Source: Paenibacillus polymyxa M1
GTDB taxonomy: Bacteria > Bacillota > Bacilli > Paenibacillales > Paenibacillaceae
Assembly (NCBI RefSeq): GCF_000237325.1
Contig: NC_017542.1
Coordinates: 5,698,501 to 5,762,500, forward strand
Reading direction: 5' to 3'
Length of the DNA: 64,000 bases
This document shows positions 33,279-42,364 of this stretch, piece after piece (the stretch's first letter is position 1; each line of letters starts with the position of its first letter). The position numbers and the translations under genes are program-made. The notes beneath the pieces are model-generated. The model did no database searches. It was not told where the DNA came from and worked only from the letters and a program-made list of their open reading frames with translations.

Positions 33279-34411
33279 AAGCAGTGACCTACCAAGGTAT
33301 CAAAAACGTTGTGGTTAAAGATGTTCCGGACCCGAGTATTCAAAAAGCCGATGATGCGATTATTAGACTGACAACAACCGCTATTTGTGGTTCAGATCTG
33401 CATCTCATTCATGGAATGATTCCGAATCTACAAGAGGATTATGTAATTGGGCATGAGCCGATGGGGGTTGTAGAAGAAGTCGGCAGCGGCGTAACCAAAT
33501 TGAAAAAGGGAGACCGCGTGATCATTCCGTTCAACATCGCGTGCGGTGAATGCTTTTATTGTAAAAACCAATTGGAAAGCCAATGTGATCATTCGAATGA
33601 GCATGGAGAAATGGGCGGTTTCTTCGGCTACTCCGGGACAACTGGTGGATATCCAGGTGGACAAGCTGAATATTTGCGTGTGCCTTTTGCCAACTTTACT
33701 CACTTCAAAATTCCGGAGAGTTGTGAACATCCTGACGAGAAGCTTTGCCTGATTGCTGATGCCATGACTACTGCATTCTGGAGCGTCGATAATGCCGGAG
33801 TGAAGGATGGGGATACCGTCGTTATTATCGGCTGTGGACCGGTAGGTCTGTTAGCGCAAAAGTTCGCCTGGTTCAAAGGGGCTAAACGAGTCATTGCGGC
33901 AGACTATCTCGATTATCGTCTGCAACACGCGAAGCGCACCAATCACGTGGAGATCGTGAATGTGGAATCGCAAGAAAACGTCGGCAACTACCTCAAGGAA
34001 ATAACCAAAGGAGGCGCGGACGTAGTTATTGACTGCTCCGGCATGAGCGGCAAAATGTCTCCGCTGGAGTCCTTGGCTTCCGGACTTAAGCTTCACGGTG
34101 GAGCTTTAGGAGGATTGGTCATAGCTACACAGGCTGTCCGCAAAGGCGGCACCATTCAAGTTACCGGGGTATACGGCGGTCGATATAACGGTTTTCCTCT
34201 GGGAGACATTTTTCAGCGAAATGTTAATTTGCGTACTGGACAGGCTCCTGTGATTCACTATATGCCTTATATGTATGAGCTGATCGATACGGGGAAGGTT
34301 GACCCTGGGGACGTTGTCACACACGTTATTCCGCTAAGCGATGCCAAACGGGGGTATGAAATTTTCGATACCAGACAAGACAATTGCATCAAAGTTGTAC
34401 TTAAACCTTAA
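33275..34411 (+). CDS. adhB: Zinc-dependent alcohol dehydrogenase (AdhB type)
   Basis: A 378-residue medium-chain dehydrogenase. Catalytic zinc ligands in [13 protein letters not shown] and [15 protein letters not shown]; four structural-zinc cysteines in [18 protein letters not shown] loop [14 protein letters not shown]. Formaldehyde- or sorbitol-type family members are similar. Its place between two coat-protein pairs matches adhB of B. subtilis, implying a sporulation-linked role. Confidence 0.87.
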   Translation: MKAVTYQGIKNVVVKDVPDPSIQKADDAIIRLTTTAICGSDLHLIHGMIPNLQEDYVIGHEPMGVVEEVGSGVTKLKKGDRVIIPFNIACGECFYCKNQLESQCDHSNEHGEMGGFFGYSGTTGGYPGGQAEYLRVPFANFTHFKIPESCEHPDEKLCLIADAMTTAFWSVDNAGVKDGDTVVIIGCGPVGLLAQKFAWFKGAKRVIAADYLDYRLQHAKRTNHVEIVNVESQENVGNYLKEITKGGADVVIDCSGMSGKMSPLESLASGLKLHGGALGGLVIATQAVRKGGTIQVTGVYGGRYNGFPLGDIFQRNVNLRTGQAPVIHYMPYMYELIDTGKVDPGDVVTHVIPLSDAKRGYEIFDTRQDNCIKVVLKP

Positions 34412-34440
34412 CTATCTATTGGACTGGAGGCAAATGTCGT

Positions 34441-34653
34441 ATGGTGTATGGCCTGCACGAAACACTTGAAGTCCATGAATTGTCAGCATTCAAAACAGTG
34501 TGCCTTACCAAATCTAAAACAATGCAAGCATTGATCTCAGATCCGGTCCTCAAAGCTATATTGCAAAAGGATGTTGACCTAACAACACGGCAATTGCAAG
34601 AGTTGGGTAACATTTTAAATCAAGCCTCGTCATCACAGGAGGTAAAACAATGA
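34441..34653 (+). CDS. yraE: Small spore coat-like protein (YraE type)
   Basis: 70 residues, paralogue of the 83-residue protein at 32606. GGAGG ten bases before the ATG. Overlaps the next gene by 4 bases (ATGA). Confidence 0.75.
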   Translation: MVYGLHETLEVHELSAFKTVCLTKSKTMQALISDPVLKAILQKDVDLTTRQLQELGNILNQASSSQEVKQ

Positions 34654-34949
34654 ACATACTCTTGGAGCATTTGACCGGACTAAATATTTTAACCGACCAA
34701 GTGATTGCTGCCGATTTCTTAAACACCGCCAAAAGCGGTGTGAGAAATTACGCCATGGCTGTAACGGAAGCGGGAACTCCAGAAATTAAGGCTATGCTTA
34801 CAAAACAACTGGATGAAGCTATTGATATGCATGAGCAAATCTCAACGTACATGATCGAACGCGGCTGGTATCACCCATGGAACGTAAACGAGCAGCTGTC
34901 GATGGATCTGCAAAATATCAATACCGCATTGCAAGCTCCTGTTTTGTAA
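34650..34949 (+). CDS. yraD: CotF-family spore coat protein (YraD type)
   Basis: 99 residues, a single CotF-like helical domain: VIAADFLNTAKSGVRNYAMA, LDEAIDMHEQISTYMIERGW and YHPWN. Same length as B. subtilis YraD. Last gene of the operon; second member of the second small/CotF pair. Confidence 0.82.
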   Translation: MNILLEHLTGLNILTDQVIAADFLNTAKSGVRNYAMAVTEAGTPEIKAMLTKQLDEAIDMHEQISTYMIERGWYHPWNVNEQLSMDLQNINTALQAPVL

Positions 34950-34997
34950 AAGGATGCCTTCGACATTATACGAAGCACGTTCTTGCGTATATATAAA

Positions 34998-35052
34998 GCC
35001 CCCAAAGCCGTCCGTTACGCTGATTGGCGTTAAAGACGACTTTGGGGGTTAT
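34998..35052. terminator. Hairpin ending the aldo/keto reductase gene
   Basis: Outer arms 35000-35013 and 35036-35049 (CCCCCAAAG... and ...CTTTGGGGG, GTC/GAC inside) with an inner TTACGC/GCGTTAA. A closely similar hairpin is at 28947-28998. Confidence 0.75.
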
Positions 35053-35065
35053 TTCGTGGTCCTCA

Positions 35066-36052
35066 TTATTCCGCTTGCCAATTTGGCATCCGCTCTGCCG
35101 GGTAACGAAGGCCCGCTGCCATTCCTTTGGGGATGATTGCGTTAATAGTCTCCATTTCCTCTGCGGACAAGCCCACATTCACTGCTCCTGCATTTTCCTC
35201 TAAATACGTGACCCGTTTAGTACCGGGAATCGGTACAATTCCCTCTTGCGCAAGCAGCCAGGCCAAAGCAAGCTGAGAAGGCTTGACTCCTTTTTGAGCC
35301 GCAAGATCCTTAACATGCTGCACGAGATCCAGATTCTTCTGGAAATTCTCAGGCTGAAAACGCGGCACCGTGCGACGGAAATCATCTTCTGCAAAATCAT
35401 CAAACTTCTGAATTTGCCCACTCAAAAAGCCGCGGCCCAGTGGACTGTAGGCCACAAATTCGATGCCCAGCTCCTTACATGTGGGTATAACCTCATCTTC
35501 CGCTTCCCGGCTCCATAAGGAGTATTCTGTTTGCAACGCTGTAATCGGGTGTACCTTGTGAGCACGTCTGATCAGTGCAGGAGACGCTTCGGATAGCCCC
35601 AGATAGCGGACTTTACCCGCTTGAACCAGATCACTCATCGCCCCTACTGTTTCTTCAATAGGCACATTCGGGTCAACACGATGCTGATAGTACAAATCAA
35701 TCACATCTACACCCAATCTTTGCAGGCTGCGATCACATGCCTGTTTTACATATTCAGGACGACCGCTGACACCCATGAATCCCCCATCCTCCCCGCGCAT
35801 AATGGAGAATTTGGTAGCCAACACTACCTCATCCCGGTGGCTGCGCAGGACTTGACTGATCAGTTTTTCATTTTTCCCCACACCGTACACATCGGCTGTA
35901 TCCCAGAAGTTGATCCCCAGCTCCAACGCACGATGAAGTGTTTTGATCGATTCCTGATCATCCAACTCACCATAATACTCGGACATCCCCATGCAGCCCA
36001 GACCCAGAGCAGATACTTGAAGCTCGCTGTTACCCAGTTGTTTCTTTTTCAA
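35066..36052 (-). CDS. Aldo/keto reductase
   Basis: About 328 residues, NADPH-dependent (beta/alpha)8 reductase. Catalytic Asp-Tyr in FWDTADVYG, Lys in VLATKFS, His in [22 protein letters not shown] binds the cofactor phosphate. It ends ...NWQAE. The TTG at 36052 lies 8 bases after GGGAG; a TTG at 36067 is the alternative. Driven by a MerR-type promoter; related to YakC/IolS-like enzymes acting on aldehydes or quinones. A deleted paralogue seems to have lain at 29 kb. Confidence 0.88.
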   Translation of the reverse strand: MKKKQLGNSELQVSALGLGCMGMSEYYGELDDQESIKTLHRALELGINFWDTADVYGVGKNEKLISQVLRSHRDEVVLATKFSIMRGEDGGFMGVSGRPEYVKQACDRSLQRLGVDVIDLYYQHRVDPNVPIEETVGAMSDLVQAGKVRYLGLSEASPALIRRAHKVHPITALQTEYSLWSREAEDEVIPTCKELGIEFVAYSPLGRGFLSGQIQKFDDFAEDDFRRTVPRFQPENFQKNLDLVQHVKDLAAQKGVKPSQLALAWLLAQEGIVPIPGTKRVTYLEENAGAVNVGLSAEEMETINAIIPKGMAAGLRYPAERMPNWQAE

Positions 36053-36114
36053 TTCTATCACTCCCAAATTGTCAGAATAGTTACGTATTTCCTAATCACC
36101 ACGTCACACCCAGT

Positions 36115-36145
36115 ATGTTACTACTTAAAGTTAACTTTAAGTCAA
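36115..36145 (-). promoter_or_regulatory. MerR-type promoter with 19-bp spacer and perfect dyad
   Basis: Minus strand: TTGACT (36145-36140), a 19-bp spacer, TAACAT (36120-36115). A perfect 20-bp palindrome ACTTAAAGTTAACTTTAAGT (36123-36142) fills the spacer. Long spacers with a dyad between -35 and -10 are the mark of promoters activated by MerR-family regulators. No merR gene is in the window. Confidence 0.75.
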
Positions 36146-36290
36146 GTGGTTTCTTGTATATGATGTTTCAAATTTTTTTAGAAAAATTTGATTTCCGGGT
36201 TGTAAAAGACAGCTGTAAATTTCCTATATATATGAGAAACGAATTATCGCGCGAGATTCTGTTTCAAAATCATCTAATTGGAGGTTTCCC

Positions 36291-36998
36291 ATGCCAGCAA
36301 ACTACTCTTACACCAAAACGTCTGATGGTTTCCATGTGATCATTACGCCAGCCTCGAATATTCAAAATAAAAATATTCGAAGCCGGATCACACAGCAAAC
36401 CGATTACGGGATTAATGGGGGCTTCTTTTACCCTATCAGCACCACAAAACCACCAACTCAAGGTTTATCCATGGCGGTGACACCTAATAACACTCACGAT
36501 ATTAAGGCAAATGCCAAAGAGAATAGTCGAGGTACTGCATTTATTTTTACGGAAAGCAACAAAACAAAAATAGGGATTACCCGTACTTCAAGTCTGACGG
36601 ATCTCAAAAAACAAATGGGAACGGCCATTAAGTACAAATCCATTATTAGCGGCGGTAGTCTGTCACTGAAGAATGAGGAAGAAGTATGGCTCAAGGAGCT
36701 GAAAGAGATTGAAAATTTCGATCTGAACGGAACCTTGCGATACACCGAATCCATCGGACGGACAGGCTTGGGCTTCAAAGTCGTCAATAACATTTGGCAG
36801 GTCTACCTGGTTGTTCATGAAAATGCGACGCTCAAACAACTTCGCAACTATTTTATCAAGCAGGATTGCTTCGAAGCCATTCTTCTGGATGGTGGAGGCT
36901 CGTCCGGCATTCAGGTCAAAAATTCTGCAGGCACTATGGTCAAATATGAGCAAACACGTTATATCTACAACATGGTAAAACTTGTAAACATCACCTAA
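36291..36998 (+). CDS. Phosphodiester glycosidase (NAGPA) domain protein
   Basis: A 235-residue single-domain protein. GINGGFFYP (about 41-49) and AILLDGGGSSGIQ (about 201-213) are the two conserved motifs of the NAGPA/DUF2233 family, which includes the enzyme uncovering mannose 6-phosphate and bacterial exopolysaccharide-linked proteins. Unlike most bacterial members it has no signal peptide or membrane anchor. TTGGAGG precedes the ATG. Single gene. Confidence 0.82.
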   Translation: MPANYSYTKTSDGFHVIITPASNIQNKNIRSRITQQTDYGINGGFFYPISTTKPPTQGLSMAVTPNNTHDIKANAKENSRGTAFIFTESNKTKIGITRTSSLTDLKKQMGTAIKYKSIISGGSLSLKNEEEVWLKELKEIENFDLNGTLRYTESIGRTGLGFKVVNNIWQVYLVVHENATLKQLRNYFIKQDCFEAILLDGGGSSGIQVKNSAGTMVKYEQTRYIYNMVKLVNIT

Positions 36999-37019
36999 GT
37001 CTTATGACGTGCTTCCATA

Positions 37020-37046
37020 AGAGTAAGGAGGCCTTACTGGCCTCCT
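37020..37046. terminator. Hairpin between convergent genes
   Basis: AGGAGGCC-ttact-GGCCTCCT (37025-37045); the U tracts are short on both sides. Confidence 0.6.
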
Positions 37047-37538
37047 CTACAAATTATCCAGCACGACCACTTCCAATGCTAGGAAAACAGGTGTTGCAGG
37101 GTACACATAGGAGATTTCAATGGATTGCCCCACCTGTAATTCTGCCGGACGGATTAATTGCCTCCGCTGACCATCCATCTGCTCATAAATATGTGTATCT
37201 GGAACGGATATATAGACCGATTGGATAGGCTTCTCCGTTGGATCTTCACTTTGAGATAGTTCTTGAGCAAATTGAACCGGCTGTTCAAATTGGATCAAAT
37301 AGTCCATGCTGGGGGCTGCCAATGGTTGTTCGATCTCTTTATCCATTTTTTCGATGCTTTTAATTTTAGCACGCCCCGTGTATACCGTTGTGCTTTCCAG
37401 CCGTTCTAAATCAAAAATGGATTGAGCCACCACTTCATTTGTATGAGGTTGTTTAACTGGCGACGCCGATTCCGTTTTAGAACATGCCGACAATAAGGCT
37501 GATACAAGTAAGACTAGGACAAAAACTCCTTTTCTCAT
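37047..37538 (-). CDS. Lipoprotein of unknown function
   Basis: 163 residues with a lipoprotein signal peptide (MRKGVFVLVLLVSALLSAC, lipobox LSAC, lipidated Cys19). The rest has no recognised domain; it contains several beta-prone stretches (IEISYVYPATPVFLALEVVV). Ribosome site GGGAGGAT precedes the ATG. Divergent from the RCC1-type gene. Confidence 0.8.
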   Translation of the reverse strand: MRKGVFVLVLLVSALLSACSKTESASPVKQPHTNEVVAQSIFDLERLESTTVYTGRAKIKSIEKMDKEIEQPLAAPSMDYLIQFEQPVQFAQELSQSEDPTEKPIQSVYISVPDTHIYEQMDGQRRQLIRPAELQVGQSIEISYVYPATPVFLALEVVVLDNL

Positions 37539-37657
37539 CAGTGATCCTCCCTAATCTGGTTTATCATTTGCGACTTACTAATAAGACGTGACAGGAACAA
37601 TTTGGTTGCTTTCATCATGTATTCATCCATTACTATTTCGAAAGGTGTGTAGTTTAT

Positions 37658-38842
37658 ATGTTAAAAAAACTCGCTCTAACAGCTCTTGCCGCATCAACAC
37701 TTCTAGTGGGGAGCTCCATTACGGCAAGCGCCGATTCTGCCGTGAATTACGACCATTTGCTTTCAGCAGGGACCACTAACGCTTACTTGGCTATGGAAGA
37801 TGGATCTTCATTTTACGCAACGGGAAGTAACGGCAATGGCAAGCTCGGCGTGGGCGCTGGCGGAGGGAATAATAAAACAAGCCCGATGCAAGCAGATGTA
37901 TCTGACATCGCTATGATTGATGCTGGTGATTTGCACTCAACCTTGCTCAAAAAAGACGGAACGATCTGGTCTTGGGGTTTTGCAAGTTACGGCGAACTAG
38001 GAACAGGGAACAAGCGGGATACGGCAAGAGTCCCTGTTAAAAACAAATATATTGATAATGTTAAGGAAGTGAGAGCAGGAGGTCAATTTACACTTGCCCT
38101 CAAAAATGACGGTACGGTGTGGGCTTATGGAGAAAACAACTTTGGGCAACTGGGCATTGGCACCAAAGGAGTTTCCGCCTTTTCCGTTAAGCCTGTCCAG
38201 GTACAAGGCTTAGAAGATATTGTAGCCATTGACGCTGGTGACAGTTTTGGCGCAGCTCTAGACAAAAATAATCAGTTATGGGTATGGGGGCGTGGTTATG
38301 ATGGCGCTCTGGGACAGGACGATAAAGAAAACCAGCTTACCCCTGTTCAATACCGAATTGATGATATCAAAACCTTTACCGCTGGAGCTGACCGTATTTA
38401 TGTATTAACGAACAGCGGGGAAGTATACGCTTCGGGTAGCAATACTTCTGGTAAGCTGGGGGATGGAACCTCTACCTTTAGAAGATCACCTGTATTGATC
38501 AACATTTCCGACGTAAATAGACTGAAAGCAGGCAAAACCCAAACTTTCGCGCTGAAAAATGACGGAACTCTTTGGGGTTGGGGAACTAATAATGAAGGAC
38601 AGGTAGGTGACGGGACCGATGTATTTTCTGTTAAAGTCCCATCCCAAGTTGTAGATGACACTAACACGCCACTAACCGATGTAGTAGCATTCAGTGCAGC
38701 AGGAACCCACTCCCATGCTTTGACAGCCGATGGGACGGTCTGGTCCTGGGGATTTAATAGAAATGGTGAACTGGGAATTGGCAATACCAAGCAACAAAAT
38801 GCAGCCACTAAAACCAACTTCCCGAATCCATTTTCAAAATAA
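37658..38842 (+). CDS. Secreted RCC1-repeat (beta-propeller) protein
   Basis: 394 residues. Signal peptide about 1-25, cleaved near ASA-DS. The mature part is about seven RCC1/ATS1-type repeats of roughly 50 residues, each with a pattern like LKKDGTIWSWGFASYGELGTG or LKNDGTVWAYGENNFGQLGIG. A complete seven-blade propeller is plausible. No catalytic or anchoring domain is seen, so it is probably a secreted binding protein. GAAAGGTG precedes the ATG. Confidence 0.85.
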   Translation: MLKKLALTALAASTLLVGSSITASADSAVNYDHLLSAGTTNAYLAMEDGSSFYATGSNGNGKLGVGAGGGNNKTSPMQADVSDIAMIDAGDLHSTLLKKDGTIWSWGFASYGELGTGNKRDTARVPVKNKYIDNVKEVRAGGQFTLALKNDGTVWAYGENNFGQLGIGTKGVSAFSVKPVQVQGLEDIVAIDAGDSFGAALDKNNQLWVWGRGYDGALGQDDKENQLTPVQYRIDDIKTFTAGADRIYVLTNSGEVYASGSNTSGKLGDGTSTFRRSPVLINISDVNRLKAGKTQTFALKNDGTLWGWGTNNEGQVGDGTDVFSVKVPSQVVDDTNTPLTDVVAFSAAGTHSHALTADGTVWSWGFNRNGELGIGNTKQQNAATKTNFPNPFSK

Positions 38843-38869
38843 GCATAGCTCTTCCGTGCTTCTCAATCT

Positions 38870-38925
38870 AAAAGAAGCCAAAGTAGCAGTTCAATCAACT
38901 GCTGCTTTGGCTCTTTAATTTTACT
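38870..38925 (+). terminator. Terminator after the RCC1-type gene
   Basis: Arms 38874-38891 and 38897-38913 (GAAGCCAAAG.AGCAGTT / AACTGCT.CTTTGGCTCTTT) followed by TTTAATTTT. Confidence 0.85.
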
Positions 38926-39010
38926 TAGGAGCTGCTTATTACAAATAAGCCTATGATTATGTATGAACAGAAGCGCTTCACAGCTTCTGAAAGATAGTAA
39001 GGAAATTCTT

Positions 39011-39640
39011 TTACAGAGCTAAAGCCTCTTCCGTAATCTTTTTGATATCAATGGATGAAGGCGTTTCTTCCTTTACCATATCTGGTAGGATATTTTCCAA
39101 AAAATATTCAACGCAGTGTAATTGAATATTCTTGATTTTTACAAGCGCATTACGGTACATCACGATAAATTCCTTTTCGGTATTCCCCCGCTGAAGCTCG
39201 GCAAATGCTTCATACACCTGATCCATTTTATCCGCTACTTCTAAAATTAAACCTTCAACAGAATCATCTTTACCTTCTCTTAGCTGTTTGCGGAAAATCG
39301 CTTTAAAATCCTCGGGAATATTCTCTTCAATAAAATACTCAATCATACCTTCTTCGACCTGCTGGATTAATAGCCGCAGTTCCTTGGAGGAATGCTTAAC
39401 AGGCGTCTTAATGTCTCCAATAAAAATCTCCCCATAATCGTGACTGCTGGTAATCTCGTATAGTTTTTTCCAGTCAATGCAGACACCGTTTCTCTCTTCA
39501 ATATCAGCTAGCGTTTTGGCATATTGTACTACTTTCCAGGAATGAGCCGATACACTATGTTCCTCGAATTTAAACTTGCCCGGACAACGGATAATTCTTT
39601 CCAACTCATTTAGCGATCGAAAATAGGTGTGAATCCCCAT
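39011..39640 (-). CDS. HD-domain hydrolase (YfbR-like)
   Basis: About 209 residues with HD-superfamily metal ligands: His in SAHSWKVVQYA, His-Asp in SSHDYGEIFIGDIKTPVKH, and a later Asp in EVADKMDQVYEA. E. coli YfbR is a 5'-deoxyribonucleotidase; the activity here is not proven. ATG 39640 or 39652 could be the start; both follow AAAAGG. Confidence 0.75.
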   Translation of the reverse strand: MGIHTYFRSLNELERIIRCPGKFKFEEHSVSAHSWKVVQYAKTLADIEERNGVCIDWKKLYEITSSHDYGEIFIGDIKTPVKHSSKELRLLIQQVEEGMIEYFIEENIPEDFKAIFRKQLREGKDDSVEGLILEVADKMDQVYEAFAELQRGNTEKEFIVMYRNALVKIKNIQLHCVEYFLENILPDMVKEETPSSIDIKKITEEALAL

Positions 39641-39807
39641 CCATGCATCCATCCTTTTAACGGTATGAGATTGTAGATATAAACCAACTATAAACCTCAA
39701 CTATTAACAGCAGATTATCGCAATATCAAGTTGATTCAACCCCATATAGCACATAAACAAATTTTGCTATACACTTTATATAAAAAAATTAAAAAGTGGT
39801 GAAATCG

Positions 39808-40503
39808 TTGTTTAAAATCTTGCTGATTGAAGATGATGAAACTTTGTTCCATGAAATAAAGGACAGGTTAACTCAATGGGCATATGATGTGTACGGTATC
39901 CAGGATTTTAGTAAAGTCATTCAAGAATTCACAACGATAAAGCCTGATCTGGTCGTGATTGATATTCAATTACCGAAATTTGATGGTTTTCATTGGTGTC
40001 GAATGATTCGATCCCACTCTAACGTCCCGATCATCTTTTTATCATCGCGGGATCACCCTACGGATATAGTGATGTCAATGCAGCTTGGAGCGGATGATTT
40101 TATCCAAAAACCGTTTCATTTTGATGTACTGATTGCAAAATTACAGGCGACACTTCGCCGTGTATACAATTACAATACAGAACCTGTTTCCCTGAAAACA
40201 TGGCGTGGAGCGACGGTCGATTATGAAAAAAATGTAGTAGCCAATGAGGCTGGCTCCATCGAATTAACCAAGAACGAGATTTTTATTTTGAAGCTGCTGA
40301 TTGAACAAAAAAATAAAATTGTCGCACGAGAGGAATTAATTAAAAGCCTCTGGGATGATGAACGTTTTGTCAGCGACAATACCCTGACCGTCAATTTGAA
40401 CCGCCTGCGTAAAAAATTGGACGAGCTGGATTTGGGCCGTTTCATTGAAACGAAAGTGGGGCAAGGCTACATGGCTACAGAAGAGGCACCTGCCTATGAT
40501 TAA
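39808..40503 (+). CDS. bceR: BceR-type response regulator
   Basis: OmpR-family regulator of about 231 residues: receiver domain with LIEDDE, phospho-Asp in VVIDIQLPKFDGFHWC and Lys in IQKPF, then a winged HTH (ELTKNEIFILKLLIEQKNK...DNTLTVNLNRLRKKL). TTG 39808 has GGTGA 6 bases upstream; GTG 39796 is possible. It pairs with the short kinase that follows and controls the ABC transporter in response to cell-wall-active peptides. Symbol by family and gene order. Confidence 0.87.
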   Translation: MFKILLIEDDETLFHEIKDRLTQWAYDVYGIQDFSKVIQEFTTIKPDLVVIDIQLPKFDGFHWCRMIRSHSNVPIIFLSSRDHPTDIVMSMQLGADDFIQKPFHFDVLIAKLQATLRRVYNYNTEPVSLKTWRGATVDYEKNVVANEAGSIELTKNEIFILKLLIEQKNKIVAREELIKSLWDDERFVSDNTLTVNLNRLRKKLDELDLGRFIETKVGQGYMATEEAPAYD

Positions 40504-41500
40504 AAAATATCTGAGGGAAAGGTTGAGCTGGATTCTACTGTTTGTGTGTCAGCAATTCCTGATCCTGTTCATCGCTTATGTGGATGCAGCAATTCCATTA
40601 ATGCCGATCCTTTATATCGTCTTCTTATCTATGATGATTTTCTTGGTTTTTTTAATCATTCGCTATCTCAAAGAAACTAAATTCTATACCACATTAGAAG
40701 AATGGGAGAGCCCTCTAGAACTAACAGGTATAGGCGAACCAGAGAGTCCGTTTGAGCAAATCATTGAACAAAAAATCACTGACCAGACCGAACGGTTACA
40801 ACAGATCATCTCGCAAAATCAACTAACACTTGAACATGAAAAAGATGAACTACTATCCTGGATTCATGAGGTAAAAACACCTTTAACCACCATGCATTTG
40901 ATGATTGAGCGGTTGGACGACAAGTCCCTAAAAGCTCAGTTAACCTATGAATGGCTACGAATTCACTTACTGCTGGATCAACAGCTCCATCACAAACGCA
41001 TATCTTTTATTGAAAATGATCTATATGTCGAGCAAGTGGATTTAAAATCTCTGGTTTTTAAAGAAATCAAAGCATTACAGTCATGGTGCATCCAAAAAGG
41101 GATCGGTTTTGACATCCAACTTGAGCAAATGGAAGTGCTAAGTGATGCCAAATGGCTGGCTTTTATCATCAGACAGCTCTTAACCAATGCCATCAAATAT
41201 AGCGATGCCAGCGATATTATCATTCACAGCTATGAACAAAGGGATCGAATACAGCTTGAGGTCCAAGACTTTGGGCGCGGTATTGATCCGAAGGATATAC
41301 CTCGTATTTTCGAGAAAGGTTTTACATCCACGACCCAACATTCTGATCATACTTCGACGGGCATGGGGTTATATTTAACGAAAAAGGCAGCGCAGTCCCT
41401 GCTCATACATATAGATGTGCACTCCAAACCGAACATGGGTACTACCTTCACTTTAATTTTCCCCAAACGAAATGATTTCGTAAGTATGATGAGCATGTGA
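40496..41500 (+). CDS. bceS: BceS-type intramembrane-sensing histidine kinase
   Basis: 334 residues. Two N-terminal helices (about 12-30 and 37-57) with almost no extracellular loop, then a short coiled linker, H-box LSWIHEVKTPLTTMHLMI, N-box LLTNAIKYS, G-boxes DFGRGIDPKDIPRIFEKGF and GTSTGMGLYL-like. Such kinases sense through the transporter BceAB rather than directly. ATG 40496 overlaps bceR by 8 bases. The stop codon lies in a perfect dyad (41493-41516). Confidence 0.88.
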   Translation: MIKKYLRERLSWILLFVCQQFLILFIAYVDAAIPLMPILYIVFLSMMIFLVFLIIRYLKETKFYTTLEEWESPLELTGIGEPESPFEQIIEQKITDQTERLQQIISQNQLTLEHEKDELLSWIHEVKTPLTTMHLMIERLDDKSLKAQLTYEWLRIHLLLDQQLHHKRISFIENDLYVEQVDLKSLVFKEIKALQSWCIQKGIGFDIQLEQMEVLSDAKWLAFIIRQLLTNAIKYSDASDIIIHSYEQRDRIQLEVQDFGRGIDPKDIPRIFEKGFTSTTQHSDHTSTGMGLYLTKKAAQSLLIHIDVHSKPNMGTTFTLIFPKRNDFVSMMSM

Positions 41501-41570
41501 CAGAGATGTCACATGCTTTTATATACTGTTCGCCCAATCAAAGGAAAATCATCGGCACGATTTTTATAAT
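41493..41570 (+). promoter_or_regulatory. BceR-type operator and bceA promoter
   Basis: A perfect 24-bp dyad GCATGTGACAGAGATGTCACATGC fold (41493-41516; arms of 10 bp around GAGA) fits the TNACA-N4-TGTNA core reported for BceR-like regulators. It covers the bceS stop codon (41498-41500). A -10 (TATAAT, 41565-41570) follows with a poor -35, as expected for an activator-dependent promoter. The hairpin is followed by TTTT, so it could also act as a weak terminator. Confidence 0.7.
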
Positions 41571-41602
41571 AAGGCTACAAGAACAATAAGGAGTGCATCG
41601 AA

Positions 41603-42364
41603 GTGAATATTTTAGAAGCCCATAAGATTCACAAAAGCTATGGTAATAAGCTAAATATGCAGGAGGTTTTGAAGGGAATAGATATCGTTATTGAAGAAGG
41701 TGAATTTGTCAGTATTATGGGAGCCTCCGGTTCAGGTAAAACCACACTGCTAAATGTCCTCTCCTCCATTGATAAAGTGAGCCACGGTTCCATTAAGATC
41801 AATGATATCGAAATGACGAAAATGAAAGAAAAGCAACTGGCTGAATTCCGCAAAAAGCATTTAGGCTTTATTTTTCAGGAGTATAATCTGCTGGATACGC
41901 TCACCGTGAAGGAAAACATCCTCTTGCCTCTATCTATCACTAAAACGCCTAAAAAAGAGGCTAACCGAAGATTTCAGGAAGTCGCTACAGAACTGGGGAT
42001 TTATGAGCTCAAGGACAAATACCCCAATGAAATCTCGGGCGGGCAGAAACAGCGTACATCTGCGGCTAGAGCGTTTATTCATGAGCCTACTATTATTTTT
42101 GCCGATGAACCTACGGGTGCGCTTGATTCGAAGTCGGCATCCGATTTATTAAACAAGCTGGGTCAGCTGAACCAAAAGCGCAAGGCAACGATTATTATGG
42201 TCACGCACGATCCGGTTGCAGCCAGCCATTGCAGCCGCGTTATTTTTATTAAGGATGGGCAAATGTATACGCAGCTTCATAAAGGCGTGCAGGAGAGACA
42301 AAGCTTCTTCCAGGATATCATGAAAACCCAAGCGGTCTTAGGCGGGGTTCAACATGAACATTAA
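41603..42364 (+). CDS. bceA: BceA-type ABC transporter ATP-binding protein
   Basis: 253 residues. Walker [11 protein letters not shown]-loop FIFQEYNLL, signature ISGGQKQR, Walker [14 protein letters not shown], and H-loop VTHDP. With BceB it forms the detoxification module against bacitracin-, nisin- or similar peptide antibiotics. GTG 41603 has AAGGAG 9 bases upstream. It overlaps bceB by 11 bases. Confidence 0.92.
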   Translation: MNILEAHKIHKSYGNKLNMQEVLKGIDIVIEEGEFVSIMGASGSGKTTLLNVLSSIDKVSHGSIKINDIEMTKMKEKQLAEFRKKHLGFIFQEYNLLDTLTVKENILLPLSITKTPKKEANRRFQEVATELGIYELKDKYPNEISGGQKQRTSAARAFIHEPTIIFADEPTGALDSKSASDLLNKLGQLNQKRKATIIMVTHDPVAASHCSRVIFIKDGQMYTQLHKGVQERQSFFQDIMKTQAVLGGVQHEH

